Counted from the stretch's first letter, positions 44,567-56,012 are shown. The stretch: 64,000 nt of DNA from Pomphorhynchus laevis (GCA_012934845.2 WNNJ02001739.1:1-64000); one strand, 5' to 3'. Numbers and translations: made by a program. The notes: generated by a model from the letters alone, not told the origin.

Positions 44567-44618
44567 GTAAGAAAACAAGGCAGATGATGTTAAACAAAAC
44601 TATTATTGATCTTATTAG

Positions 44619-44690
44619 TAACATCAGCTCAGGAGGGATTACAAATTTACCACGCACGCTGTTCAAACACTGTTCGCAGCTAACAAACCT
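44619..44690 (+). CDS. LRR exon B8
   Basis: 72 bp, acceptor CTTATTAG and donor GTAGGT. It encodes NISSGGITNLPRTLFKHCSQ and closes LTNL. G-I-T-N-L-P-x-x-L-F is an excellent repeat. The following intron is 47 bases. Confidence 0.75.
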
Positions 44691-44737
44691 GTAGGTTCTA
44701 AAAACCATTTGAACGCTATAATAAATTTTTTATTTAG

Positions 44738-44812
44738 AATTCTGTCGTCTAACGAAATTAGAGAAGTTGATAGCTATTTTGACAAATTATATAATGTCAA
44801 TTTACAGCTATT
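44738..44812 (+). CDS. LRR exon B9
   Basis: 75 bp, acceptor TTATTTAG and donor GTAAGT. It encodes ILSSNEIREVDSYFDKLYNV and closes QLL. LSSNEIREVDSYF is canonical. No partner exon follows before the satellite begins at 44985. Confidence 0.75.
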
Positions 44813-44984
44813 GTAAGTGAATTTATAGCAAACTAGCACGATTTCATATTAGCTAATATCAAATGTAAAGAAACAGAATTAAATTTCATTTCAAACATTC
44901 AAACTAGATTTTTTAATTAATTATATATATTATAATATATATTATATATCATATATATTATATAATATATAATACATATGACTG

Positions 44985-45938
44985 ATACATTAGACCGATG
45001 GAGCTGATGATCGAAGTCCAGTTATTTAGCAGCAAATATGGATTAAAAATTAATCGTAGTCAGCTTTGAATCCTGGACCACAGTTTCTAGCGATTTTTCG
45101 CAAAATCTATTTATAAAATGACGCATTCCTTTTGGAATCTTGTGAGAAATTCAGTGCCATCGTAATCAACGGATACGCATTTGTGCCTTATATAAAGAAT
45201 AACTAGAAGGTCCACACACGCAACAAGCCAGTAAAAACGCTTCTGCACCTGAGTTTCGTATAGCATCGTGAGGAATTGCTGGTGTCTTTATAGTTATCAC
45301 AAAAGCAGTCGAAACGTACCCTAACCACTTTATCCGACTGACGATGACTGCTGGGTGGTTAGACAAGTCTCGTGGTGATACATTAGACTGATGGAGCTGA
45401 TGATCGAAGTCCAGTTATTTTGCAGCACATATGGATTAAAAATCGATCGTAGCCAGTTTTGGCTCCTGCATCACATTTTCAAGCGATTTTTCGCACTACC
45501 AATTTATAAAAAACGTATTCCTTTCGAAATCCTGTGAGAAATTCAGTGCCCTCGTAACCAACGGATACGCATTTGTGCATATAAAGAATAACTAGAAGGT
45601 CCACACACGCAACAAGCCAGTAAAAACGCTTCTGCACCTGAGTTTCGTATAGCATCGTTAGGAATTGCTGGTGTCTTTATAGTTATCACAAAAGCAGTCG
45701 AAACGTACCCTAACCACTTCATCCGACTGACGATGACTGCTGGGTGGTTAGGAGCGTCTCGGAGTGATACATTAGACTGATGGAGCTGATGATCGAAGTC
45801 CAGTTATTTAGCAACACATATGGATTCAAAATCAATCGTAGCCAGTTTTGGCTCCTGGACCACAGTTTTAAGCGATTTTTCGCAATAACAATTAATAAAA
45901 ATCGTATTCCTTTCAAAATCCTGTGAGACATTCAGTGC

Positions 45939-45941
<3 letters not shown>
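44985..45941 (+). repeat. 392-bp satellite, about 2.4 units
   Basis: The unit beginning GGATACGCATTTGTGC occurs at 45171 and 45563; a partial unit precedes them from 44985. A diverged part is at 38560-38700. Each unit includes a TAACCAC...GTGGTTA stem around 45322-45361. The 66-70-codon minus frames in it recur with the unit and are not evidence of a gene. Confidence 0.85.

Positions 45942-46015
<74 letters not shown>
45942..46015. repeat. (AT)n microsatellite
   Basis: An uninterrupted run of about 37 AT dinucleotides that truncates the last satellite unit at its TCAGTGCCC word. Confidence 0.95.
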
Positions 46016-46017
<2 letters not shown>

Positions 46018-46785
46018 CGCTATTACACCTAAACTAAAATGAAAATCTTAAAGATTCAAATAGAATATCTTCTCTTCAAAGATTCACATTAGATTGCAAA
46101 ATCTCGAATTTCAAATCACTTTGTCTTTACAGTCCTGTCAAAAAAACAATTCCATATTGAATTTTCGTGTAATGTAAAATTTTATTTTACATTACAAAAT
46201 GTAATGTAAAAATAAAATTTAATTCGATCTATAAAAAACCGTATGTCACATCAGGTTTCCCAGTATTGATTCTGATGTCGAACTATCAGTTAAAAATGTA
46301 ATGAATGTCAGAAGTGTCATGTTATGATCATTGTGTCATTGTCGATTTATTGAAGGGGACATTATTATCAACCGCTAATTTTTATACTAACGGAAGTGGG
46401 TAGAACACGACACATACATCGAACAATAACTTCATTTCTCGAATAAAGCTGCCATGTGACTTTGATATTTGGCATTCACAATTAAACAGGAAGAATAGCT
46501 TTGATAGTTGGCATTCACAGTTAAACTAGACGCATATAAGAGATCATCAAAAACGATAGTGTAGTTGGCAGTTGCATGTAGGTTTGTGTAAAGCCTAATG
46601 AAACTTTATACATATTTTGAAGCTAAAATATGTCAGTTACAATTAACCGATAAAATAATAATTTAAAATAAAGGACAATAACGATCACGCAAATTTTTTG
46701 TCGGGGTCATCAAAGGCTTTTTGTTCCTGCTTAGATTCTCAAGCTGACTGTAACGTTAGTGATCTTAAATATTCGATTATATCTA
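46016..46785. other. AT-rich spacer
   Basis: No gene recognised. The word TTTGATA.TTGGCATTCACA occurs twice (46460 and 46500), as a small tandem duplication. Confidence 0.5.
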
Positions 46786-46865
46786 TGCGGTCTAAGATTA
46801 GTGATGATTTATTTTCTTCAAATGATGGAGAGCTACTACCACCATCCCCAAAATGAAAAACCCTT

Positions 46866-47700
46866 ATGATTATTAAAGTGATAAAACCTATTGAAAAGGA
46901 AAGACTATATAACACTTTCCTCCGAGGTTTTGTGGATAATTACAGTAATCAAATACTTTTTAACACGGTAAAAATATTTGCCGGTGAATTAAAGATATCT
47001 TTTATATCAGCTGACATTTTGAATGCTTACATAGATTATTTTAACAAACTTCACTCGGATCAAGGAGAGCTTATTTGCAAACCAATAAATGCCTCCCTTA
47101 AAACAAATAATTTGCCCGTCTCATTGGATGAGGATGACAAAAAAAGCTTTGACGAATCAATTTGGGATTTTCAATGTGCGCCAAATCCTGGGTAGGGATG
47201 GAAACGCTATCCAGGTCGGGTTCTGTTCCATACCAATTGATCGTGCACAGCTGTTGTCCAAAGCCGGTTCAAACCCTTTTATGGGATTTCATCTAAACTT
47301 TACTATCGTTGATATTGATGAGTACACATACCCCACAACAGCCGATGTCACAAATGGGGACATGGGCGTCCAGCTGCAGTGTGACGGACACATGTGGGAT
47401 GTGTGGCTCTTTACCCTGCTTGGCGATTAATTCTACCGACTCCTGCAAGGCCCCTCCGTCCTGCACTAAGTGTGGGGGAAGCCATCCGGCCTGGCGCAGG
47501 GCCTGCCCTACGTTCAAAGCCTACAAAGCTTTTATTAAGCCTTCAAAATACAAATCGGCTGCTTCATTTACTACTGTTTCCGTTGCTCAGAGAATGAGTG
47601 ATTCAGAAATATCACTTATGGTAGAGATAATAGGCTTGAGAGCTTTATACTTATGGCAATCGGGGCTATAAATCCGAATCCAGCATTACCGTCCTCAACA
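46866..47700 (+). pseudogene. LINE ORF1 (nucleic-acid-binding)
   Basis: 46866-47195 is an open 109-codon frame. A shift leads to the frame of 47309-47671, which holds CTKCGGSHPAWRRAC, a C-X2-C-X3-H-X6-C knuckle at about 47462-47506, followed by a P-x-F/Y-K motif. The family's ORF1 coats the element RNA. At least one frameshift separates the halves. Confidence 0.7.
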
Positions 47701-47903
47701 GTTACACCAGCTTCGAAAAAGGGGCTAGGCCAATCCAGTCCCCTCAATCAAGATTGGAAAACTACTGAAGGCTAAGAGGGGAAATGAAGATTTTGTCCTG
47801 CCACAAGTACCTACCCTGGATGGGGCTAGTGGTGGGAAGGGCGACATTCCTGCACTTTGCTCTGTCTAGGTAGGCAATCCCCCTTTCTAACTAATCCATC
47901 ATA

Positions 47904-48863
47904 ATGCAGAGTACTTGTGAGCCTTTTTCACTGAATATCCTTCAGTGGAATTCGGGAGGTGCTTCTGCCCTTAGACATCTATCTGGTAGAGACGCAGATG
48001 TTATAGTCCTTCAGGAGAATCAGTATATCCGTCTTTCTCAGGACATTACTCGATTTATCCTAAAGCATATTCTAGCCAATGTCTACATACGTCCACGAGA
48101 GATTCACAAGAACCGTGACCTGCTGGATAGTATTATTGACAGCGGCTATGACACGATACTTGGAGACTTCAACGATAGAACTGGTCGTTGGATCAACGCA
48201 GCACTTCGCAGAGCTAGGAACGATTATCTTATTCACAAACCACCTTCCCCTACCTTTCATTGCACATCAACAAATTCAATCCTCGACATTTTACTGCTTC
48301 ACTCGAGGTGGTTGCTTAAACCCCTCTGTACGGAGCAGTCGCGCCAACAACTGTCCACATCTCATGACCTAATTCGTTGGAGAATTGAGGAGGATACGTT
48401 GCTTCGAAGAGGGCTTCACTTTGATCCAATCAAAGTGGCCATCTTTCAAGCGGCTATCCAACTCTTTCCCAGAATAAGAAATGAGAGTTTGACCGAATTT
48501 AATACCTACCTCTTTTCGCAAGCTACCGCAATTCTATCGACTACCTATAAAGGTCGCTTATACAATCCGATTCCGATAAAACTCAAGGTTTTAGCGAAAC
48601 TGATTAACCTCCCTAATCTCTCTGTTTCCGCCAGACAGGCTCTCTCGAATGAATACTGGCGTACTAGATACAGTTTCCAGCTGGGTATGGATACGGCGAG
48701 TATTGCTCGTTTTAACCCTTCTCAGTCTTCCTTTTGTAAGATTTTAATGAAGGATAAATTTGTTTGTCGGAAGGAAAGAGCATTGGGTTGGATAAGTAAT
48801 ATAGGCCTTGAAAAAGTTTTGAAGGAGTCACCAACCTTACACAACTATGGAGCCACTCAATAA
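47904..48863 (+). CDS. LINE ORF2 endonuclease part
   Basis: An open frame of 319 codons. It starts with LNILQWNSGGASAL (metal-binding asparagine) and has VIVLQENQ (metal-binding glutamate), TILGDFNDR near residue 90 (the D-x-N block) and SHDLIRW near 155, in the position of the SDH block. Spacing between the second and third blocks is too short; the minus-strand copy at 14500 keeps extra residues there, so this copy carries an internal deletion. The frame ends at a stop before the RT. Confidence 0.8.
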   Translation: MQSTCEPFSLNILQWNSGGASALRHLSGRDADVIVLQENQYIRLSQDITRFILKHILANVYIRPREIHKNRDLLDSIIDSGYDTILGDFNDRTGRWINAALRRARNDYLIHKPPSPTFHCTSTNSILDILLLHSRWLLKPLCTEQSRQQLSTSHDLIRWRIEEDTLLRRGLHFDPIKVAIFQAAIQLFPRIRNESLTEFNTYLFSQATAILSTTYKGRLYNPIPIKLKVLAKLINLPNLSVSARQALSNEYWRTRYSFQLGMDTASIARFNPSQSSFCKILMKDKFVCRKERALGWISNIGLEKVLKESPTLHNYGATQ

Positions 48864-48999
48864 CCTCAATTAACCCGCCTTGATTTAACTTCAGGAGTAG
48901 GGATTTATCTGTTACAGATCTCCTAAACTCCTGGGGTCCACTTCCGGGCACCTCCAAATCCGTCGCTCCACTTTCTTCTCGGGTTGTCAACTTCTGACA

Positions 49000-50190
49000 G
49001 CCGATTAGAGAAGAGAGGTGGCCGCTACAATGCTTTTAGCCTCCCCTTCCGATGGAGCAGGCATCAATATAAATAAGAGAGTTTTTATATCTAAGAAAAA
49101 TCCTGCTCATGTCCTAAAGATCTGCCACCGATTTCGATTAAAATTGCCCTCGTGTCGATATACGAAAAAGCGCTTGGGCGTAAAATCCAGGACTATTTAA
49201 CTAGGCGTAATCTGATTTCCCCAGGTTTTCATGGGTTCGTCAAAAGTCGTTCGGTCCATTCAGCAGTAGGTGAGGTGGAGCAGGTTTGTCGGGAGAATAA
49301 CCATCGTTTAGTTGTGGCTGTTTTCCTTGACTTTTTTGCTGAATTTGACCGTATCTCCATTCCCTTTGTTATCTCCTCTCTCAGGTCCCTCGGGTTGCCT
49401 GCGAGAATTGTGAACAGGTGGAGATACCGCTGTACACCAAGCGATTTTATTATGAAGATGACCCTGATGCGTGTCAGTTCTATCCTATTACGGGTGTTCC
49501 TCAAGGTTCCCCTCTTTCTCCTATCTTGTACCTTGCCACCTCTATTAACCCATTTAAATCATTTAAACGCTGACAACGTCTAGTGGTGTACGCTGATGAC
49601 ACCACAGCCCTGTTCTCTAGACACAGGTGCAAAGACGTAGTTTCTGACATCAACCGCTTCTTTTTAAGATTAAAAGACCAGCTCCCACCATCCAATCTTT
49701 TGTTAAACTCCGCTAAATCGCAGGTGGTCGTCTTTCATGGCACCCCTGCTACAAAGCAAAAACTTAAGAGATTAGCACTTTCTGCGCTCTCCTCCATATT
49801 TGCCTCTGAACCACTTCCCACATTCACAAGTCGAGTAAAATACCTGGGGTTCACCGTTACGGTGAACTGGTCGGCAAAAGCTGACCTGGATAGACTTAAA
49901 CGTATCCTGAAGAAAACTAAGTAGGCCCTGAAACAAACTCAGCATCTGTCGTTTAATGGGAAAACCCAGGTACGCCTTTGGGGCACTTAAGCTATCTCGG
50001 GATTAGTCTTCTTTTCGAGAGGACGTCCCCAGAGCAAAGGCTAAGGTTTCTTAAGCTCCTCGTCTCTCGTTTACCCAGCATAGTCCGTGCCGATTGGATT
50101 CTTCGGGGGGTGAAAGACCCCGGGTGGTTCAGTCGGAAGGCGGCGTGTTGGATCGGTTGGGGTCCCAGATCCCCTTGGATTTGAGGCCAT
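49000..50190 (+). pseudogene. LINE ORF2 reverse transcriptase
   Basis: 49152-49583 begins YEKALGRKIQDYLTRRNLIS and includes VAVFLDFFAEFDRI, where the usual A-F-D is preserved only as E-F-D. 49583-49924 carries VYADDTTALF and, later, VKYLGFTV. 49978-50184 is a C-terminal piece ending near ADWILRG. Three frames are needed, so it is dead. Confidence 0.75.
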
Positions 50191-50204
50191 AAAATCGGGA
50201 AGGC

Positions 50205-50915
50205 GCTGAAGATTGGTGAAAGAATTTTTTGTTTGCTGACTGAACTGAATGTTTTGACTTTTTCATGTATTCATTTATTTTTGGTGATATAACAAATACT
50301 TTATTTATTTATTAGTTACAATTAACCCCTAATTAAACACTATAATAGATATTATTTATGAATGTTGATGGTAAATAAATCCATAAAATTATTACTGATT
50401 TCTAAATAAAGTTTACGATCTTAATGACATCCTTAATTCTTAATAATAAAGCAACGTCATTTATTTGTGCACTTGTGTCAACGATCAATGCGATTTGCTA
50501 GCACATTTTAACAAACCACTATTTTAATATTTTAGATATAAATAAAGCATTTCATAATAAATATCAATCATGAATATGGCTTCACAGCATAGTTGTTTAA
50601 TGTAAAATTTGCAGGTTCAAAAGTTGGATTGTCACTAATACATGATTTATATACGATATAATCTACCTATAAATGTGTTTATTGAAATTAGTTTAACTTA
50701 ATCTTTTGATAATGAGTAAATATGCAACGATATTTTGTTTAATAGATATGAGTCATTAATATGAACTAAATATTATTGTTTAATAACTATTTGTAAACAT
50801 AATAATCTTAAGTAAATTAATATCTTTATCTTTGAATAAAGTAGATGTTATAGATAATTCAAATATCGTATTAATATTAATAGATCTATACTTATTGTTT
50901 CAAAATGTCTTGTAT
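50205..50915. other. AT-rich spacer
   Basis: No gene recognised. The 3' end of the LINE fades into AT-rich host sequence without a clear tail. Confidence 0.5.
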
Positions 50916-50920
50916 TTTAG

Positions 50921-50992
50921 AGATCTTTCAAACAATTTTATATCAACAGTTGATCTAAACTTCGTACCGAAATGTATACTTCTTCGCAAAAT
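50921..50992 (+). CDS. LRR exon C1
   Basis: 72 bp, acceptor GTATTTTAG and donor GTAAGT. It encodes DLSNNFISTVDLNFVPKCIL and closes LRKM. DLSNNFISTV is a canonical core. A copy with a lost donor is at 55941-56012. Confidence 0.8.
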
Positions 50993-50999
50993 GTAAGTT

Positions 51000-51470
51000 C
51001 CGAATTTTTAGAAATCGAATTTTTAATTGAATGTATTGGATATTTTAATTGAAATCAATTTACGTCTATTTACTCGACTTGATTGCTTATAACGTTATTT
51101 GGAAATGTATGCCCAAAGACTATAAACCAGCAAATGTCACGTTATTGTTAAATGTAAAGACAATTCATCGTCATTAAATAAATTGTGGATTGAGTGATAC
51201 TACTATAAAAGTTCTCAGAAGCAAGGTGAAATGTTAACGGAGATGTGAAAACATCAACGTTTGTTTTTGTCAGCTTCCAAGTTGTTCACTAAAAATAAAT
51301 TGATGATTGACAAAAATAAAATGATTGACAACATTCAGAACAGTATAGACAATTACAAGTCAAAGATCTTTCATGAATCATTACGCGTTTCGCACAAATT
51401 TTAGCGTGATATCCATGTAATGATGCATGCCAAATAAGAGGTCTCTTACTATTAAGTCAGCTAACTGAGT
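51000..51470. other. AT-rich sequence with echoes of C1 region
   Basis: The text 51005-51075 (GAATTTTTAATTGA.TGTATT, then ACTCGACTTGAT) is duplicated at 56050-56125 and in part at 56395-56425. No exon with proper phase was found. Confidence 0.5.
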
Positions 51471-51474
51471 CTAC

Positions 51475-51679
51475 GTATTTAATATAATTATAAAATAAAC
51501 AAAACATAATAATGCTAAATCAAAATTTAATAATTAAATATTAAAATTAATAATTGTTTTTAGATTTTATATAATTTAAATAAAGTTAAAATATAAAAAT
51601 TGAAATTTAAAATAAACGTCATTTTTATGAATTGACTAATAAATAACAGACGTTGTATCAGAATAAGAATTAGAGGTCA
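51475..51679 (-). repeat. Penelope-like terminal repeat
   Basis: It matches 8290-8455 directly and 9000-9215 in reverse, ending TTAGAGGTCA. It directly abuts the palindrome at 51680. Confidence 0.75.
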
Positions 51680-51707
51680 AAAATCCCTTTTATAAAAGGG
51701 ATTTTTC
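51680..51707. repeat. Perfect 28-bp palindrome
   Basis: AAAAATCCCTTTTA followed at once by its exact complement (51694-51707). It sits on the junction of the Penelope-like terminal repeat and the minus-strand LINE. Confidence 0.9.
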
Positions 51708-52014
51708 CAATTCGCTTGAGATCTCTTATATAGATCGACCTTTGCTAGGAATCCTACGCTAGTGCTAGAGCACTTCGGTGAAACCCCGACTATTCTTTTA
51801 ATGTATCGAGTATGACAGTTATCGACCTGTCTAAAGTTGGATGATTTCAGGTCCGGCCAGAAGGATGATAATCCGTAAAGTAAGCAAGGAAGTAACATTA
51901 TTTGAAAATAATGTAGATCACCTTCGAAAGATAAAGCTCCTAAATTAGCGACTCTTGAGGTTGCACCTTCTATCTTTTCGCATTTGTTTTGAATATGAGA
52001 AGTGAATGACCATC

Positions 52015-52830
52015 TTATGTCATTAAGATTCCTAGATATGTGTAATTAGAACAAAATTCTAGTTGTACATTGTCAATAAAAAGTTGATCAGACCGGCATA
52101 GACGGCCGCCTCTACGAAATTTTATCACTTTTGTTTTACTTATATTAATCAACAATTCATTATCTTTACAATACGTACATAGGAAGTCCAACGCGGTTTG
52201 TCCGGAACTAATATCAGAGCACATAATTGCTAAGTCATCAGCATACAGTATTGAATTTGTATCGCCTTAATTTTTCTCAGCTTATTAGGGAGATCCATTA
52301 GAAATAACAAAAACAGAAGAGGACTTAAAGGGTCGCCTTGTAACACACCTCGATTTGCGATAATCAGTGGCGAATAATGTATTTTGCTGTAGAATACCAT
52401 GCAATAGCGAAAGCAACCTACTATGAATACCAACCTTACTAGTTAACTTAGATAACAGCAGCGATCTATTTATAGAGTCAAATGCTTTGGCAAAATCTAC
52501 AAAAATAATATAAAGTTACTTAACAAATTTAAACGACACAACAACGCGATTTCGAATAATATTAAAAGCGTCTGTCGTAGATCGTCCTCTCCGAAAACCA
52601 AATTGTTCTGGAGGGAGACATACTGAACGAAAACACTGAATACGCCTCGCAATCACACATGTTAAAAGTTTATAGGCATGATTCAGTAAAGCAATCCCCC
52701 GATATAAATCTGGAGAGTTCATTTCACCCTTTCCTTTATATAGTATCTTCAATACACCCTCTCGCCATAATGACGGTAAAGGCTTTCTAAGAAGAATACA
52801 ATTCATAAATTTCATCAGGTAGGTCAAGCT
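52015..52830 (-). pseudogene. LINE reverse transcriptase
   Basis: 52516-52827 has LWREGVLKILYKGKGEMNSP and FGFRRGRSTTDAF. 52230-52433 has RGVLQGDPLSPLLFLLF. 52015-52224 has the later ISKTKVIKFRRGG and YTYLGILMT blocks. The frames are shifted relative to one another. The A-F-D block is in the gap near 52480, where minus-strand text reads FAKAFDSINR. Confidence 0.75.
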
Positions 52831-53168
52831 GCTTCATTATTAACCATGGCATCAAGGGCTGATCTAATCTCTTCAACTGTGAACGGATCATTAATTGGAT
52901 CTGAGTTAAGCTCAGCTAACCTAATAATCGGACATGACCGGTAAAATATTTGCTGATTTTCAACATAGCAAATTAAATTTATATGGTTTGACCATGATTT
53001 TAGTGAAATGCCATTACTTATTTGGGAACTATGTGGCTTTAACTTCCAGGGTTGCCTCTCAGCTACAGCAATAGTGTAATTCTCAACAGCTCGTTGCTGT
53101 TGGTCCCGCCATTCTGACACAAGTTTGCAGTATTCGCGACGGAGATATCTGTATTTATTCAGATTCAA
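52831..53168 (-). pseudogene. LINE ORF2 linker between endonuclease and RT
   Basis: A 114-codon minus frame with RYLRREYCKLVSEWRDQQQR and, near its end, DPFTVEEIRSAL, the usual approach to the RT in LINEs. Confidence 0.6.
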
Positions 53169-53544
53169 TACGCTAAAGAGATCCTTTTTTTCTTAAAGCT
53201 ATTAGAGTCTTTTGAAGTTTCAAAAGATAAGTTGGCTTATGCTTTATTTTTGAGTTTAATGGTCGACGTGGTAAGCAAGAGCAAGCAGATAACAGAAATT
53301 TGCAAATAACATTGTAACTGTGATCGAGGTTATCTTCTCTAAGCAGTGAGTCCGCTTCACGGGCTAACGATGCATCAATTAATGGTAAGCGAACTAATCT
53401 ACTCCTTGAGACATGTTATACCCTATCAAACGTTACTTTGGAAGGTATTCTGAGTATTGCTGTGCAAGTTTCATGTTTCCTACACAGCGACCACACTTAG
53501 TTGAGATCTAATCGATAATTACGTACTTCTATATTTGCAAAAAT

Positions 53545-54018
53545 CTAATCTATACAAATTTTTCCGTTATGATATTCATAAGACCAACCCTCCATCAGTG
53601 TGTAAATTACTAAATTCAAATTCAACAAATAATTTACAAGAAATTGTAACTTTATTGGAAGTATGCGTTCATATTTTGCATTTAAATCACCCGCTATGAC
53701 AATAGATGTAGAAGTCGGAGCTTTTTTAATTAGCTGTGAAAGTTCATCTATAATGTCGGGAGTGGAAATAGAAGGGCTAAAATAGCAACCAATAATAACT
53801 ATAAAGGGAGTCAATAGGCAAATTGCATTATCCGAGCAATGACAAGACCAATTACAAAAAGACTTATTAATAGCCACAAGAACACCGCCATACGGTCTGC
53901 CACGAGGGCCTATCCCCGCAGTTATGTCAAATGTATACAGTCCCGGTATCGAGACTCTGGAAGTACGAAGAGTTTCACAGAGTATTACTACATCAAACCG
54001 CAAAAAATAAGCTGACAC
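53545..54018 (-). CDS. LINE endonuclease fragment
   Basis: An open minus-strand frame of 157 codons. VVILCETLR (catalytic glutamate), GRPYGGVLVAINKSF, IVIIGCYFSPS and IVIAGDLNAK (the D-x-N block) appear in proper order. The start lacks the first conserved asparagine block, so it is N-terminally truncated relative to the family. Confidence 0.75.
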   Translation of the reverse strand: MSAYFLRFDVVILCETLRTSRVSIPGLYTFDITAGIGPRGRPYGGVLVAINKSFCNWSCHCSDNAICLLTPFIVIIGCYFSPSISTPDIIDELSQLIKKAPTSTSIVIAGDLNAKYERILPIKLQFLVNYLLNLNLVIYTLMEGWSYEYHNGKICID

Positions 54019-54120
54019 GCCTTCCCGTATATGACATTAGAGACCTTCCACGTTATAAAGCACAAGTCTCAACAGTGTTGTATTTTCTGATACGGAAACT
54101 ATTTGTAGACTTTGTGATAG

Positions 54121-54958
54121 TCATATCGTCTCGTTAGGGCCTACCGGGTTTGCTGACTTTTCATTCATATTTGATCTTTGATGGACCTTCAATATTCTAT
54201 TTCCTCGAATAATGTACTCGTAATGCTCTCGGGGATTCGCTGTACGCTTATCCCGTAGTTCAACACGTAGAGATCTATATGCTTCACGTTTAGCAAGCGA
54301 GAGATATGCCGAGACAAATACTCTAGAAAATTTATTATTATCTTTCAACTTCCAGGCTCTGGAGAGGAGATTATTGGTTGTAATCTCATCAGTATTTACT
54401 ATTAGCCACGGTGGCGAGTCTTGACGCTTAGCTATGAGACGTCAATAAACCAGACGTGTGTCGCGATTCAACACCACCCCAACACTGTCAAACAACTCCT
54501 TTACAGACATCAATTCATTCTCTGATTCTGGAAGACCTTTTATAAGAATATTGGAAGCTCTCTTATTATGACGGTTTTGCTCCCGAATATATTCTAGAAA
54601 TGCAGTATCTTTATCAATCTTTGAAGTAGTCATTACAGAACGAGCTACCTCCTTGCGTTCAACGCTTGCGAACGTACTTTTTTTGATCAAACTGTACGTT
54701 AGCAGATTTTTCAGCTTCGTTTGATCGCGTATCACGAAAGCTATCAACTTGCTTCACAAGATTGTCTATTTTGGTATTAGCTAGTACCAAAGAATTACGC
54801 AAGATTTCCATTTGATTACCTGCACAAAAACCACAAAGAAACTCTTGCAAGAAAAACTCCCTAGAAATGCTTCGCGGTACTTTAACATGGGATTTAAGAA
54901 GGCACCCGGAGTTCGTGTATTTAATATTTAAGGAAACATAATTTGATGAATTGTACAT
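54121..54958 (-). pseudogene. LINE ORF1 (coiled coil and RRM-like)
   Basis: Minus frames 54659-54958 and 54442-54747 contain a charged helical stretch and SNILIKGLPESENE, the usual start of an RRM-like fold in LINE ORF1 proteins. The frame 54121-54348 continues with FVSAYLSLAKREAYRSLRVE and ends just upstream of the endonuclease. Confidence 0.6.
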
Positions 54959-54960
54959 CT

Positions 54961-55935
54961 TTCTTTGACAATCTGACGTGGAAACCTCACAATGAGGTTA
55001 TTTTATAACCCCATCGTTATATTTTTTTTACAATTTATCAATTTTTCTATAATTTTCTCTTTTGCAAGACACCGTCATCAGTAGAGACTGTTGTTGTTTG
55101 TACATAAACATAAAGATAGCAGTTGATATGTTACTTAAATTGACGCTAATTTACAATTGAAAACGTTTTCAAAATACAAGTGAAGTGGTGCTTATCAGAC
55201 AACAATTCAATATTGAAAGTAAAATTTTCAAAAGACGATTGTTAAAGCATAAGTACTGTGTACACATAGACCAATCGAACTTAGTTAAAAGTGGGCTAGA
55301 TAATAAGCAAGAGAAATCGCTTAAGCAATCATAAGTTCAATAATTACATATTGTTCTTTAATGATCAAGTTGCCAATTAAAAATTAATAAAAATCAATTA
55401 AAAATTGATTTTCTCAAATAAAAATTAATAATTTAAAATTAATCTCATCAATTAAAAATCAATTTCATGAATCGGTTATTATTAACAATAGTATGCAATA
55501 TATAATATATAATATTACATATATAATTCTAAATATTAATAATATTATAATATTACATGTCACTACTAATCTTAGTAAATTCTAAAATGTTACATTTATC
55601 TTATCTTACAACGACTATTTAAAATCTTACTGTAAGTTCGTCATAATTTGTTTTAAAACTAAATCCCTGTCAAGTATATTGCTAATAACAAATTTTTCTT
55701 ATTGAAAATCATTTATTGTAACGATTTCAAATCAGCTATCTAAATCGAAGATTTAACATAATTATAAAATCAAAAAAATATTAAAATAATAAAAAATAAA
55801 TAAATAAAACTTTATTTAGTGAAATGTTTAGATTAATTTGATTTAAATTAGATTTAAATGAGACAGATTATAGATCAGGAAAAAGATTAGAGGTCATTGA
55901 AGTAAATATAGTTATTGTTTCTAAATGTCTCGTAT
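54961..55935. other. AT-rich spacer
   Basis: No gene. It contains repeated AAAATTAAT words and a short Penelope-terminus echo (TTAGAGGTCAT at 55888). Confidence 0.5.
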
Positions 55936-55940
55936 TTTAG

Positions 55941-56012
55941 AGATATTTCAAACAATTTTAAATTTACAGTTGATCTAAATTTTGTAGCGAAATGTATACT
56001 TCTCCGGAAAAT
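55941..56012 (+). pseudogene. LRR exon C1 duplicate, donor lost
   Basis: 72 bp encode DISNNFKFTVDLNFVAKCIL and the same LRK closing as 50921. The acceptor CGTATTTTAG survives, but the donor GTAAGT has become TTTAGT. Upstream and downstream flanks are also duplicated (about 55905-56125). Confidence 0.75.

Larger units (their letters stand above)
46790..50200 (+). mobile_element. I/Jockey-like LINE, most complete copy
   Basis: The order is ORF1 with zinc knuckle (46866-47671), ORF2 endonuclease (47904-48863) and reverse transcriptase (49000-50190). The base composition is clearly richer in G+C than the flanks. Other copies of the family lie at 1-185, 12595-14960, 37690-37800 and 60160-61110, all minus. 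ORF2 is broken into several frames, so this copy cannot move by itself. Confidence 0.85.
51708..54960 (-). mobile_element. LINE with ORF1 and ORF2, minus strand, broken
   Basis: This is a different family from the 46790 element. From right to left it has ORF1 (54121-54958), endonuclease (53545-54018), RT (52015-52830) and a C-terminal domain (51677-51898). Motifs such as YRGIALLNHAYKLL and GDPLSPLLFLLF are common to several apurinic-endonuclease LINE clades. I leave the clade open. Several frameshifts and stops. Confidence 0.8.

Noticed and set aside
45166-45931. Two similar minus-strand frames of 66-70 codons
   Set aside because: They lie wholly in the 392-bp satellite and recur with its period.
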